Source of the DNA: Amborella trichopoda
Lineage: Eukaryota; Streptophyta; Magnoliopsida; Amborellales; Amborellaceae
Direction of reading: 5' to 3'
Length of the DNA stretch: 64,000 nucleotides
Assembly (NCBI RefSeq): GCF_000471905.2
Contig: NW_006499563.1
Coordinates: 475,907-539,906 of the forward strand
This document shows, in pieces, positions 55,501-61,562 of this stretch (the first letter of the stretch is position 1; each line of letters opens with the position of its first letter). Below the pieces are notes generated by a model. It was not told the DNA's origin. It did not search any database and worked only from the letters and a program-made list of their open reading frames with translations. Both the position numbers and the translations under genes were made by a program.

Positions 55501-58500
55501 ATAATCTAGGAGGACACTTGATGGAAGAAAATTATAGAGCTAATTTGAAGAATGATAGGGATAGAAACCAAGCATATCTAGCAATGGCCAACAAGAATGA
55601 GAAGGCCAAATCTAAAAAGAAATTTAAGAAGCCTCCTCAAAAACAAACTTCTTTGAAATTTAAGATATACTATAATTTTAATAAATATGGTCATATTGCC
55701 AAATATTACAAGGAACCCAAGAAGACGAATGTTGGACAAGCGAGTGGCACTAAGGATTCTACCTTTGTGGTTGAAGAATCCTTGATGGTGAATTCCCCGG
55801 ATGAGTGGGTGGAATCAAGAGGTACTCGACACATTTCCAACACCAAGAACAATATGGTAGACTTAAAATAAAAGGGTGACAGTGCTGGAAAGCTTTACAT
55901 GGGAAACTCGTCCAACATCAACATTCTTGGAGAGGGCACTGTTAGTCTTCCACTTCCAATAGTTTGCACTTTCACTCTTACTGATGTATTGCATGCCCAA
56001 GATATGAGGAGGAACTTAGTTTCTCTGTCTAGGATTGATAGGAGTGGAGGTAATGTCTACGTAAAAGATGGAAGAACAATTATTAAGAAAATGATGCTTT
56101 TGTTGTAAAAGCCACAATGGTTAGCAATATGTACAAGCTCGATCTTGATAATAAAATGAAGAGGCCATTTGCTTATAATGAGCATTTCAATATTTGGCAT
56201 AGAAGGCTTAGTCACATTGGTTATGCAAAATTAAACAGAATAATGAAATATTATCCTTCATTTATAAAAGGGAAAATTCAAATGTGAAAGTTGCTTAAAA
56301 GGAAAAATGCATAGGCAATCATTTCCTAAGGGTAAAATGGCTCAAAACTTACTTAAAATAATTCATACTAATATTTATGGTAAATTAAATAAAAAAATTA
56401 AAAATTCTTAGAAGTCAAAGAGGAGGACAGTATATATCAGATGGGTTTAATCAATTTTGTAGTGAGCATGGGATAATTAGGAAAACTTCCTTAACATATA
56501 CTCTTAAAAAAATGGCAGGGCCAAGAGAAAGAACCGAACCTTGATTGATGTGGTCAATTGTATGATACAAGAGGCCGATGTAGAATATTAATTTGGGGTG
56601 AAGCTATTATGGCAGCAACACATATATTAAATAGAGTCCCTTCTAAAACGACTAATGTAATACCTTTTGAATCGTGGTTTGGAAGAAAATCTAGTCTAAA
56701 TTATATTAGAATATGGGGCACTATAACACATGTTCATATCCTTACATGAAAAGAGATAGAAACTAGGACCTGAAACTATCAAGTGTATATTTGTTGGGTA
56801 CTTAGCTAATTCCAAGGGATATATATTTTATAATGAAGAAACTACAGAAATTATGGATAGTAGAGAAGCCCACTTCTTTGAAGACTTTCAAATACTGATA
56901 GATAAGCAAGCATGACTACTAGAAGCAAGTCAGCAAGAAGAATCATCAGACCCTAGGACAACTTATATCAGAAGCTCTTCTAAGGCTGATCCGATTCTCA
57001 AGTTTTATGAGCCTCGTAGGAGTACTAGGGAAATTAAAAATCTAGTTATTTAGATGATTAGGTTTATTATAATGTATTGAATGAAGTATCTCGAAATTCT
57101 AAAGAAGCTCTTAGCTCACATGAAGCAAGTAGTTGGCTGGAAGCTATGACGGATGAATATGAGTCCCTAATGAGCAATAAAACATGCGACATAGTAGATT
57201 TACCTTCAGATGGAAAGGCAATTGGTTGCAAGTGGGTATATTCTAAGAAATTGAACTCGAATGGTAATATTGAGAATTATAAAGCTAGGTTAATGGCTCG
57301 GGGGTTTAGCCAAAAGGAAGGAATTGATTTCCAAGAAACTTTTTCACCTGTTGCAAGAAAATCTTAATAAGAATAATATAGCAATAGCTAATCATTATGA
57401 TTTTAATGTTCATCAAATGGATGTAGAAGCCGCATTTTTAAATGCGGAATTGGATGAAGAAATTTACATGACTCATCCTAAAGGCTTTGAATTTCAAGGT
57501 CAAGAACATAAAGTATGTAGATTAATTAAATCCTTCGATAAATTAAATCCCTAGATAAGTTAACAATCCTTATATGGTTTGAAGCAGTCTCAAGGCAATG
57601 GTATTTAACGTTTACTCAAACACTTAAAGAATATGGATCCAATAATATTACTGTTGATTACTGTGTATACACTTGATACAATGGGGGTGTACATTTGATT
57701 TTGATCCTGTATGTGAATGATATAATTATAACTGGGAGTGATGCAAAAGCAATTCATGATAGTAAAGATTGGTTATCCTCCAAATTTGATATGAAAGACA
57801 TGGGACATGTTGATAATATCTTAGGAATTAGAGTAACTAGATACAAAAATAAAATAATGTTACTTCTTAATCAAGATTAGTACACTCTTAAAATATTAAA
57901 GAAATTTAGTATGGTGGACTCTAAACCTCTGGCCACCCTGATTGACAAAAATTGTAAAGTATCTAAAGAAATGTGCCCTAAAGGTGAAAAAAAAGCCTTA
58001 TGCACAAGCTGTTAGTTCTCTTAATTATTTTATGAATTGTGTTAGACCCGGTATAGCTTATGCAGTGAGGGTTATTAGTCGATATATGGCTAACCCTGCA
58101 ATTGAACATTGGAAATTGGTAAAAAAGGTATTTAGATATCTAAAGAGGATACGTAATTATGGTATACGTTATGGGACGAAGGATCTAATCCTAAAAGGTT
58201 ATAGTGCTGCAAATTTAGGAGAGATTCATGATTATAGATCCACATCAGGATAAGTGTTTGCCTTTGGTGGGGCATGTATATCTTGAGGAAGCAAAAAGCA
58301 AAAATGTAACTCAAACTCCACTATGGAAGCATAATATATTGCTGGATATAATGCTTCAAAAGAAGTGATATTCTTAAGGCACTTTCTTAGTGAAATGCCA
58401 CTAGTCAAGTTTGATCACGCACCCACAATAATTTATTGTAATAATCAAGCAATAATAGCCATTTCTAAACACCCAACGTATCATTGCAAGTCAAAACATA

Positions 58501-61097
58501 TTAAGAAAAAAGTATCACTCTATAAGAGAACATATAGAAAACAAAGAAGTAGAAGATAGTTATCTTCCTACTAAATTGACGATTGCTGATCCACTAATGA
58601 AGGGTACTCATGTGGACCCATTTGCAAGAAGTGTACTTGCCATGGGACACAGACGGATAGATGAGTCACAATGGTATTAACCTTAGTGGCATATTGACGC
58701 TTGAGTAGCATATTGGAGCTTTAGTGGATGTTATATAATTCATTTGTTTATATAGTATCATGGATAACCTTTGTGGCTGCATTAACCCTTAAACGATCGT
58801 GTTATTACCTGCCTTCGTGGCATTCTGATTCTTTGACTTGATGATGCATGTGTGGCATTTCGGATTTTATCTCGATGATGGCTGTGTGGCATGAGCATCT
58901 TAGTGATGCAACGGTATCTTAGTGATACAATGGTTTCTTTGTGATTCAGTAGTGTGGCTGATGTTCTGAAAGCATTTATGGGTGATTGCACCTTCGTGGT
59001 TCACCCTTGTGATTTGCAAGTTTGGATATTTCAATAACTGAGGATCTCTTAGTGAGATGCATATCTTTGTGGGATTATATGGAAACTCATTGTACCAATA
59101 GTAGATGCATGCCACTTATTTATAGAAATTTCTAAGTGAATCTATCTAGATAGATTTTAAAGCGCATTTTGGTTGCTGATTTTTCTTTTAGTAGCCTTTC
59201 CATATCGATCCTAGCACAAAAATAATTTTATGATATACTATCTACATGTTCACAACAGTTCTCTTTCACGAAACTTTGCAATAAATAGGAAACAAAGGAA
59301 ACTTTCACTTACTTTCCCTTGTAGTATTCAGCATAAGTTATATCCTTGTAACTCTCCATTCGGCTGGTTGCACTCACTCCATGAAGAATTTCAGTAACAA
59401 AGAAGAACAATTTAGTACGTGGAGTAAAAACTAAGCTCTTTGTTATATAATTTACATTAATAGGTCCATCAATTAATTCTAGCGTCTCTCCAACATGAAG
59501 CTGTGTGTTCTCAATGATATCCCTTGAAGCTCTGAAAGCTGGTGAAGATAGACAGTCCCTTATTGTCGTCCAATCAATGGTGAATCTGTCCTCAGATAAT
59601 AGTTTCTCCAAAGGAAGCAGTAGGTAAAAGGTTGATGAGGTCAGTGGGGGCTCATCTTTCTTTCCCAGTGGAATATAATCAAGCATAAACTCTGTCCTGT
59701 CCAGGAGAATCTTGAGATACATTTCCTGGAAATTCCTTGCATCAATAATCTGTAAGAGTAGATCTGTTAGAGATAATGTATATAATGGGTATCCTGATGG
59801 AAAGAGACAAAATGAGTTGCTATCTCAACCAGTGAGGTACCTGTCTTTCATGAAATTCAACTACTCCTGAATGCACAAGACTAGCCTTTACAATTCTTCC
59901 ATGAGCAAGATGTAGATCAAGTTGCATAGTCTCAGCTTCTTCAGGCAGGCGCAAAGGTGCAAAAAGACCAAATGTTTTGTAGTCCCTATCTTCGGGGACT
60001 GGAACGAACTGTACAAGATAGAAATTGAAAGTAGCATGATGTTCATTAACCAACGGTGTTCTAAGTGCAGCCGGAACTAACATCTCATGAAGCTCACCAC
60101 GAGAAATTTCATCTGTACAGGGAAAGAATGTGACTGCATGATATGGATGCTAAGCAGATATAGATGAAAGATTCATGTAGTTAGCGTGTATATCAGATAC
60201 TTATATACAACTATGAACTAATTGACAAAATGAAGAAACAGAGGACTCCACAGGAAACCTTCAGAGTTCTTCAATCCAGAAGTCTGAAGATATGAGCTTT
60301 CTTTTACTTCATCCAGTTGATGTGGCAAAAGATAGTCCGTCAGAGCACCCATTTTATGCAATTCAATGCATGCTTTCAGGCATGCTGCTCTCTTAGCATC
60401 TTCTCTCGATGGACAGGGTGCACTATCTATAGAGTGACAGGGAGCACTGGGAGGAAGGACAACTCGACAAATGACACCCCTATTGTCATCATTATAATAG
60501 AAGTGCGGTACTGAAGTGAAATACCTACAAGACAAACCCCAACTTCAACTTTTACCATACATTTCACATAAACTGAACTGCTTTTGTAAAACTGCATGCG
60601 AATTACATGAAAGAGACTAAAAGAACATACTCGTCGTGCAATAGTCTTGAACAGTAATGATAAATCAAAGAAACACTACATGCGGTACTAATGGATGCAC
60701 CAGTGCTTTCAACTTTAAATGTTGTATCCTCAGTATCGGCAAAAGCGTCTTCTGATGATCTTTTTATTATTTCTTGGTTCATATGCTCCTCGCCCGCAAT
60801 GAAATGATTAATCAAGTTCATCTGAGCATCATTTCCACTGTGGATTGAAACAGTAGAGATGATAAAGTACAATTTACAAGTAAAAGCTACAAAAGGAAAG
60901 CAAATTATAGAACAGATGAGTTGGTACAAACAACACCTCTCAACCAAAAATGCATATTCCGATTGTTGCATGCGTGCACGGCCTCTAGACTGTATAAAAC
61001 TGGCAACAGTTTCTGGCATATCATAGCGAACAACAAGACAACATGTCTGAATATCAAGCCCCTCCTCAGCCACATTGGTTGCTATCAGCAGATTTAT
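16378..61097 (-). CDS. DCL4: DICER-LIKE 4 (C-terminal ~1,196 codons, 14 exons; 5' part outside window)
   Basis: Plant Dicer that cuts long dsRNA into 21-nt siRNAs (ta-siRNA and antiviral pathways, nuclear; family knowledge). Exons on the minus strand: 61097-60937, 60837-60631, 60524-60259, 60133-59841, 59749-59313, 51516-51419, 32435-32230, 32077-31868, 29877-29413, 29288-29016, 26744-26402, 17350-17009, 16810-16696, 16552-16378. All introns can be drawn GT..AG and every junction keeps phase. Domains in order: helicase C-terminal end, Dicer dimerisation, platform, PAZ, RNase IIIa, RNase IIIb, dsRBD1, acidic linker, dsRBD2, stop TAA at 16380-16378. Two dsRBDs separated by a linker, and motifs such as [16 protein letters not shown] and LSFLDPI, favour DCL4 over DCL2 or DCL3. 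DCL4 proteins are about 1,600-1,700 residues, so roughly 450-500 N-terminal residues (DExD/H helicase) are missing to the right. No stop or frameshift interrupts the exons, so the gene looks functional. Introns reach 19 kb because of nested transposons and viral fossils. Confidence 0.92.
16696..16810 (-). CDS. DCL4: DCL4 exon: start of dsRBD2
   Basis: 115 bp, found by splice sites (acceptor CCCCAG, donor GTAAGT). Encodes [18 protein letters not shown] and [14 protein letters not shown], matching the DCL4 pattern L.E.C...W.PP.F.CC..EGP.H, the first helix and strand of dsRBD2. Confidence 0.88.
17009..17350 (-). CDS. DCL4: DCL4 exon: acidic linker between the two dsRBDs
   Basis: 342 bp. Low-conservation linker rich in Glu, Asp and Ser: [17 protein letters not shown], then [16 protein letters not shown], ending [10 protein letters not shown]. 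Acceptor GGCAG at 17351, donor GTATGT. Phases agree with both neighbours (1 in, 1 out), which is the main reason for the call. The 9-kb intron upstream could in principle hide another small exon. Confidence 0.82.
18230..18435. mobile_element. Probable organelle DNA insertion between 28-bp direct repeats
   Basis: AATTCATGACAAATTTC(G/A)AG starts a 28-bp repeat at 18230-18257 and again at 18408-18435, with two mismatches. The 150 bp between them contain the tRNA-Phe and non-AT-rich flanks (CCTCGGGTGGTCGGGTGC). This looks like an insertion with local duplication of intron sequence. Confidence 0.6.
18313..18386 (+). tRNA. trnF: Mitochondrial-type tRNA-Phe(GAA) pseudogene
   Basis: GTTCAGGTAGCTCAGCTGGT starts a tRNA cloverleaf: D-arm GCTC/GAGC, anticodon stem AAGGA/TCCTT with loop TTGAAAG (anticodon GAA), and T-arm AGTGATTCGAATCCACT. 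It resembles plant mitochondrial trnF rather than the nuclear gene (recollection). The T-stem and acceptor stem each have a mismatch, so it is probably inactive. It sits in a DCL4 intron, antisense to the gene. Confidence 0.75.
19021..20850. repeat. ~330-bp tandem repeat in a DCL4 intron, split by a hAT element
   Basis: GTCTTCACCTGTCATAT begins copies at about 19021 and 19350. Each contains a CCACATTGGCAGAGAT block and a CACACTGGCAGAGATATCTG or similar block. The second copy stops at CATATAGG (19606) and resumes after 20759 with CATGTAGG and GCTTCTAAATGGAT through CATCATACAGCCACAT. Confidence 0.75.
19607..20759. mobile_element. Non-autonomous hAT-type transposon with 8-bp TSD
   Basis: Ends are inverted: TAGGGCTGGCAACGGGTC on the left and, in reverse complement, TAGGGCTGGCAATGGATC on the right. 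Target duplications are CATATAGG (19599-19606) and CATGTAGG (20760-20767). The empty site is preserved in the neighbouring repeat copy near 19268. GGTC/GGGT-rich subterminal DNA and 1,153-bp length fit a non-autonomous hAT. The interior includes a duplicated CCCTAGA(A/C)GATGCAGAGAATG segment and a poly(T); no transposase. Confidence 0.8.
20948..22675. mobile_element. MULE-like insertion with 9-bp direct repeats, nested in the LINE 3' UTR
   Basis: ACAACTATA at 20939-20947 and 22676-22684 flanks 1,728 bp of AT-rich DNA. Joining the flanks restores continuous LINE 3' UTR. The two ends are weakly inverted (ATTTCGTTTCAGAATCTCG versus the reverse of the right end, AAATCGTTTCTGGAATCG). A 9-bp duplication fits Mutator-like elements. 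The interior is full of GATTCC/GGAATC palindromic motifs. No transposase. Confidence 0.5.
21348..21611. repeat. 132-bp tandem duplication inside the MULE-like element
   Basis: GGGAGAGCAGAAACCCTT starts at 21350 and 21482. Both units share TGTGTGCTCAATCATGAGTG and GAGCGTGAGAGAATTTGAAG, with only a few differences. Confidence 0.9.
23864..24394 (-). pseudogene. LINE ORF1 fragment (DUF4283-like)
   Basis: 176 codons without a stop. The N-terminal third matches the plant LINE ORF1 pattern (GIP...W....F..L...YG..V...W.......GA.VLV). The rest is proline/leucine-rich low-complexity sequence. Upstream codons near 24400-24600 continue in other frames, so the gene is broken. Confidence 0.55.
24901..26401. 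other. DCL4 intron sequence, no further feature
   Basis: AT-rich non-coding DNA between the LINE and the dsRBD1 exon. Short open frames here lack family signatures. Nothing else recognised. Confidence 0.5.
26402..26744 (-). CDS. DCL4: DCL4 exon: end of RNase IIIb and dsRBD1
   Basis: 343 bp. [18 protein letters not shown] completes RNase IIIb (second Asp/Glu pair). [20 protein letters not shown] through [16 protein letters not shown] is a double-stranded-RNA-binding domain. The donor GTTAAG at 26401 keeps phase with the next exon. If it is not used, an in-frame stop follows at once, so a one-dsRBD isoform could arise by intron retention. Confidence 0.9.
26745..29015. other. DCL4 intron, no gene seen
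   Basis: AT-rich intron between the RNase IIIb exons. TATATGCATATA-type simple sequence near 28610-28690. No transposon signature recognised. Confidence 0.5.
29016..29288 (-). CDS. DCL4: DCL4 exon: RNase IIIb catalytic core
   Basis: 273 bp. Reads [19 protein letters not shown] (catalytic Glu and Asp), then [18 protein letters not shown]. It ends CPK, with the phase-0 junction to VLGDLVES in the next exon. Visible residues about 781-872. Confidence 0.95.
29413..29877 (-). CDS. DCL4: DCL4 exon: end of RNase IIIa and start of RNase IIIb
   Basis: 465 bp, longest visible exon. Begins [19 protein letters not shown], continues through [19 protein letters not shown] (second catalytic Asp/Glu of RNase IIIa) and [20 protein letters not shown], then [20 protein letters not shown], the first helix of RNase IIIb. 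Donor GTGAGT. Visible residues about 626-781. Confidence 0.95.
29878..31867. other. DCL4 intron between RNase IIIa exons
   Basis: 2 kb, mostly AT-rich. Besides the 35-bp repeat it holds a perfect short palindrome GACCATCC-AAAAATT-GGATGGTC at about 31077-31099. No coding feature. Confidence 0.5.
31526..31630. repeat. 3 x 35-bp tandem repeat in a DCL4 intron
   Basis: CTCCCATA(G/C)ATACGAA followed by CTATACATGATGGATC, starting at 31526, 31561 and 31596 (exact 35-bp period). Confidence 0.9.
31868..32077 (-). CDS. DCL4: DCL4 exon: RNase IIIa catalytic core
   Basis: 210 bp. Contains the RNase III signature [20 protein letters not shown] with the catalytic Glu and Asp, then [15 protein letters not shown]. 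The second acidic pair of this domain (ADVVEA) is in the next exon. Visible residues about 556-626. Acceptor TGCAG, donor GTACTA. Confidence 0.95.
32230..32435 (-). CDS. DCL4: DCL4 exon: connector before RNase IIIa
   Basis: 206 bp. Encodes [20 protein letters not shown] and [20 protein letters not shown], the highly conserved helical segment preceding RNase IIIa in DCL4 and DCL2 proteins (visible residues about 487-556). Donor GTAATG; the alternative GT two bases upstream would break the frame. Confidence 0.93.
33005..33310 (+). mobile_element. RTE-type LINE 3' end fragment
   Basis: Broken plus-strand frame reads [10 protein letters not shown], then RGRHKRT, then [14 protein letters not shown] with small frame shifts, followed by the (GATGAT)-rich 3' tail GATGATGATGATAATGATG. 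This matches the C-terminal end and microsatellite tail of plant RTE LINEs. Intronic, antisense to DCL4. Confidence 0.65.
33311..34411. other. DCL4 intron, no gene seen
   Basis: AT-rich sequence up to the hAT element. Nothing recognised. Confidence 0.4.
34558..34624. repeat. 16-bp inverted repeat around an assembly gap
   Basis: GTCGTGGGAGGCAAGG (34559-34574) and CCTTGCCTCCCACGAC (34609-34624) are perfect inverted arms on either side of 20 Ns (34574-34593, approximate). Either a real hairpin or an assembly fold-back. Confidence 0.75.
34640..36420 (+). pseudogene. Pararetrovirus B capsid region
   Basis: Broken frames include 35037-35489 (150 codons, Lys/Glu-rich), 35854-36063 and 36032-36409. 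The last reads [20 protein letters not shown] then [10 protein letters not shown], the gag-like capsid signature of plant pararetroviruses. At least three frame changes. Confidence 0.7.
36501..37464 (+). pseudogene. Pararetrovirus B zinc knuckle and capsid-protease linker
   Basis: [14 protein letters not shown] (about 36677-36718) is an intact CCHC knuckle. A coiled-coil-like [20 protein letters not shown] follows in the open frame 36958-37464, as in fossil A, before the stop at 37462-37464. Confidence 0.8.
37465..37997 (+). pseudogene. Pararetrovirus B protease and inter-domain region
   Basis: The aspartic protease motif [10 protein letters not shown] (about 37492-37521) is separated by a one-base shift near 37550 from the open segment 37668-37997 ([18 protein letters not shown]), which ends at a stop codon in place of Trp just before the RT. 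Confidence 0.75.
38082..38845 (+). pseudogene. Pararetrovirus B reverse transcriptase
   Basis: Two overlapping frames (38082-38450, 38435-38845): [14 protein letters not shown], then [20 protein letters not shown] and the catalytic YIDDVLVFS at 38521-38547, then [17 protein letters not shown] frameshift near 38340 removes the [10 protein letters not shown] block from frame. Confidence 0.85.
38846..39341 (+). pseudogene. Pararetrovirus B RNase H
   Basis: [35 protein letters not shown] and [13 protein letters not shown] (Asp to Asn at the RTD position), ending [10 protein letters not shown]. About 170 bp between RT and RNase H found in fossil A are deleted here. Confidence 0.8.
39592..39613. 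repeat. (TA)n microsatellite at the right edge of fossil B
   Basis: Alternating TA marks the junction between viral 3' ORF remnants and hAT subterminal sequence. Confidence 0.8.
40032..40980 (+). pseudogene. hAT transposase (DUF659) fossil
   Basis: Broken frames read [50 protein letters not shown] and HLL.TPFIAH.TDLML (dots are stops), the order and spacing of the DUF659 core of plant hAT-like proteins (VTDNA.NY.AAG......WTPC.AHC.DLML). It abuts the right end of the element at 34420-40031. Confidence 0.7.
41250..42290 (-). repeat. LTR-like repeat, minus orientation
   Basis: The reverse complement contains AGCTAATCATGAGCCACTGC and GACTGTGGGTCATGGGTTTC, matching AGCTCAATCATGAACCCCTG and GACTGTGGGTCATGGGAACT at 45492-45535, and GTGGGTCCCAC-rich sequence. 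Same diverged family as 2370-3900. Edges uncertain. Confidence 0.4.
42291..43198. other. DCL4 intron, no gene seen
   Basis: AT-rich sequence between the LTR-like repeat and the hAT fragment. May include eroded hAT sequence. Nothing supportable. Confidence 0.35.
43199..43440 (-). pseudogene. hAT transposase C-terminal fossil
   Basis: 72 codons on the minus strand: [20 protein letters not shown] then [19 protein letters not shown], matching the [20 protein letters not shown] segment of DUF659/dimerisation hAT proteins. Opposite orientation to the fossil at 40032-40980. Confidence 0.7.
43441..45059. other. DCL4 intron, no gene seen
   Basis: Mixed AT-rich and pyrimidine-rich sequence (44700-44780 CTCTCT-rich). 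No family signature recognised. Confidence 0.35.
45060..46390 (+). repeat. LTR-like repeat, plus orientation
   Basis: Reference copy of the family described at 2370-3900 and 41250-42290: GAGACCCTTGTGTGTGG, AAGCCTCATC, CCATCACACAGCATG, TTGGCTGACTTTGGTAGCTC, TCTCTGGATATTTTATTT, ending in CT/GA-rich and GGCACACCCC sequence. No internal coding. Possibly a solo LTR. Confidence 0.4.
46540..47366 (-). mobile_element. L1 LINE fragment with 17-bp target-site duplication
   Basis: The minus strand encodes RT pieces [20 protein letters not shown] and [16 protein letters not shown] then [10 protein letters not shown]. It ends in an A-rich tail (T-run at 46536-46547). AGTTGATGTAATCTTTT (46523-46539) and AGTTGAGGTAATCTTTT (47367-47383) flank it. 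About 0.83 kb, 5'-truncated and internally deleted: the segment after the RT start jumps to the 3' UTR. Confidence 0.8.
47460..48800 (+). repeat. Possible further LTR-like repeat
   Basis: TCACCCCTGTAATTGAG, GGTACACTTGTAATCCATTGAGAG-type text, and GAGAACTTTCAGGAATTTTATTT loosely parallel the 45060-46390 repeat. Much more diverged; could be a different LTR family. Confidence 0.25.
48801..49860. other. DCL4 intron, no gene seen
   Basis: AT-rich sequence, possibly retrotransposon-derived (GGGCCCTATTGCGTGGCCGT near 49340), but without a recognised domain. Confidence 0.3.
49870..50800 (-). pseudogene. Possible LINE ORF1 remnant
   Basis: The minus-strand frame 50787-50590 reads [21 protein letters not shown] then [12 protein letters not shown], reminiscent of the F.F.S..AN.AL......G.....W segment of LINE ORF1 (DUF4283). 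Downstream frames are broken. Weak call. Confidence 0.3.
50912..50951. repeat. (GA)n microsatellite
   Basis: GAGAGAGA sequence with a few interruptions, in the intron downstream of the isolated PAZ exon. Confidence 0.85.
51419..51516 (-). CDS. DCL4: DCL4 exon: 98-bp PAZ exon isolated between giant introns
   Basis: Too short to stand out as an ORF. Reverse strand after a TTCAG acceptor encodes [16 protein letters not shown] and [11 protein letters not shown], the end of PAZ (YG..L...QPLL and the L.NLL.NR motif). It enters in phase 2 from the 59313 donor and leaves in phase 1 through GTAGAT into the exon at 32435, where S-E-A-R-G-L-K reads on. Flanking introns are 7.8 and 19.0 kb. Confidence 0.9.
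51517..52540. other. DCL4 intron upstream of the isolated PAZ exon
   Basis: AT-rich intron sequence between the PAZ exon acceptor and the LINE. No other feature recognised. Confidence 0.5.
52948..53154 (-). pseudogene. LINE-encoded RNase H, N-terminal half
   Basis: [20 protein letters not shown] carries the first catalytic Asp, and [13 protein letters not shown] the catalytic Glu of an RVT_3-type RNase H. A stop at 52948 interrupts it, and the second half continues at 52902-52645. Confidence 0.75.
54274..54657 (-). pseudogene. LINE reverse transcriptase C-terminal fragment
   Basis: 127 codons: [36 protein letters not shown] and [20 protein letters not shown], the thumb-side region typical of plant L1 elements (F...SGL..N..KS, YLG.PL, W....LS.AGR..L). 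The Gly of YLG is Cys here. Confidence 0.75.
54864..55871 (+). pseudogene. copia gag with eroded zinc knuckle
   Basis: Starts ATG at 54864 ([20 protein letters not shown]). Two overlapping copies of the ENQSVL(E/D)YF(E)D segment (55230-55300 and 55318-55370) indicate a short internal duplication of about 90 bp. The knuckle near 55670 reads [16 protein letters not shown], with the expected Cys positions occupied by Tyr or Phe. Confidence 0.75.
56160..56760 (+). pseudogene. copia integrase remnants
   Basis: A GAG-pre-integrase-like [14 protein letters not shown] near 56200 and, from 56558, [20 protein letters not shown] followed by [19 protein letters not shown], the integrase C-terminal signature. 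The catalytic core between is largely deleted. Confidence 0.65.
57077..58260 (+). pseudogene. copia reverse transcriptase
   Basis: [58 protein letters not shown], then [12 protein letters not shown] at about 57700. The catalytic YVDD reads YVND, an Asp-to-Asn change that would abolish activity. Frames break at 57365, 57550 and 57880. Confidence 0.8.
58320..58660 (+). pseudogene. copia RNase H
   Basis: [20 protein letters not shown], then [20 protein letters not shown] and KHI, the usual end of the copia polyprotein (CDNQSAI.....P..H.RTKHI; here the Asp is Asn). Followed by T/G-rich 3' UTR repeats (CTTAGTGATACAATGG type) up to the 3' LTR. Confidence 0.7.
59313..59749 (-). CDS. DCL4: DCL4 exon: first part of PAZ
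   Basis: 437 bp with acceptor TTACAG and a perfect donor GTAAGT. Encodes [22 protein letters not shown] and [15 protein letters not shown], typical of the Dicer PAZ module that anchors the dsRNA 3' end (visible residues about 309-454). The copia element at 54715-59216 lies only about 100 bp downstream of this donor. Confidence 0.92.
59841..60133 (-). CDS. DCL4: DCL4 exon: platform domain
   Basis: 293 bp. I chose the acceptor at CAG/TC (60134) because it preserves phase with the preceding exon. An upstream TTAG near 60153 would break the frame. Encodes [18 protein letters not shown] and a segment ending GVVEFHERQ, the platform region before PAZ. Donor GTACCT. Visible residues about 211-309. 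Confidence 0.87.
60259..60524 (-). CDS. DCL4: DCL4 exon: Dicer dimerisation domain (DUF283)
   Basis: 266 bp. Reads [16 protein letters not shown], then [12 protein letters not shown] and [20 protein letters not shown], the alpha-beta-beta-beta-alpha fold of the Dicer dimerisation domain, which in plant Dicers binds DRB partner proteins (family knowledge). Visible residues about 123-211. Confidence 0.93.
60631..60837 (-). CDS. DCL4: DCL4 exon: helicase to dimerisation linker
   Basis: 207 bp, entered in phase 2 after a CAG acceptor and left by donor GTATGT. It encodes [13 protein letters not shown] and an acidic stretch rich in E, D, S and T (about visible residues 54-122), then the start of the dimerisation domain around [14 protein letters not shown]. 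Confidence 0.9.
60937..61097 (-). CDS. DCL4: DCL4 exon: helicase C-terminal motifs V-VI
   Basis: First exon in the window (161 bp). It encodes [12 protein letters not shown] (helicase motif V) and QSRGRARM (motif VI, arginine finger), residues 1-54 of the visible part. The acceptor TTAG precedes 61097 and the donor GT follows 60937. The exon begins in phase 0, so at least one more 5' exon must exist, but none is visible between 61098 and 64000. Confidence 0.93.
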
Positions 61098-61500
61098 CTA
61101 ACAAAACCGAAGGCAAATATCATTTCAACAACTTCATAAAGAAAGTGATCTCTGATTCTTTGCGACATAGAAACAACATACATTAAAGAGATCAATTTTT
61201 ATGCTTAACATAATTAAGCACCTATTAACCGTCAACCTTCGTCAAATATGTGTTTTCCGTTTTCAAATATATATAAAGTCCTTCCAAGCATATGGATAAA
61301 TATCTATTTTACATATTAAGTGAAAAGAGGACCCATCTTATTCTTGTTACAAGTGTCCTTTTGAATGTCAATTTTTCCCTATTGATATTTACTTTCAACC
61401 TATTTTGACCTATTAGTTGAGATAAGGTTCTACTGATGATGATGATGACCCATTTTGACCTATTATTCTTTGTTTTTTTCCCCATTGTTCTACTTTATCT
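61098..61500. other. DCL4 intron, no gene seen
   Basis: AT-rich intron 5' of the first visible exon. Nothing recognised. No upstream DCL4 exon was found here. Confidence 0.45.
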
Positions 61501-61508
61501 AATTAACG

Positions 61509-61548
<40 letters not shown>
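61509..61548. repeat. (CT)n microsatellite
   Basis: Uninterrupted CT repeat followed by (TA)n. Confidence 0.9.
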
Positions 61549-61550
<2 letters not shown>

Positions 61551-61562
61551 AATATATATATA

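Larger units (their letters stand above)
54715..59216 (+). mobile_element. Ty1-copia retrotransposon with 115-bp LTRs, in a DCL4 intron
   Basis: Two near-identical 115-bp terminal repeats (54715-54829 and 59102-59216; both carry AGAAATTTCTAAGTG and GTAGCCTTTCCATATCGATC). A PBS TGGTATCAGAGC (54838-54849) follows the 5' repeat. Gag, integrase, RT and RNase H remnants follow in copia order on the plus strand, antisense to DCL4. Stops and frameshifts are frequent, so it is dead. Target duplication not resolved. Length 4.5 kb. Confidence 0.85.

Noticed and set aside
60134..60160. Acceptor TTAG near 60153 for the platform exon
   Set aside because: It gives phase 0 after a phase-1 donor and breaks the frame; the CAG at 60136-60134 keeps it.
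16378..61097. Assignment of the Dicer as DCL2
   Set aside because: The exon at 26744-26402 alone, ending soon after one dsRBD, resembles DCL2. The phase-consistent linker and second dsRBD at 17350-16378, together with the RNase III exon wording, fit DCL4.
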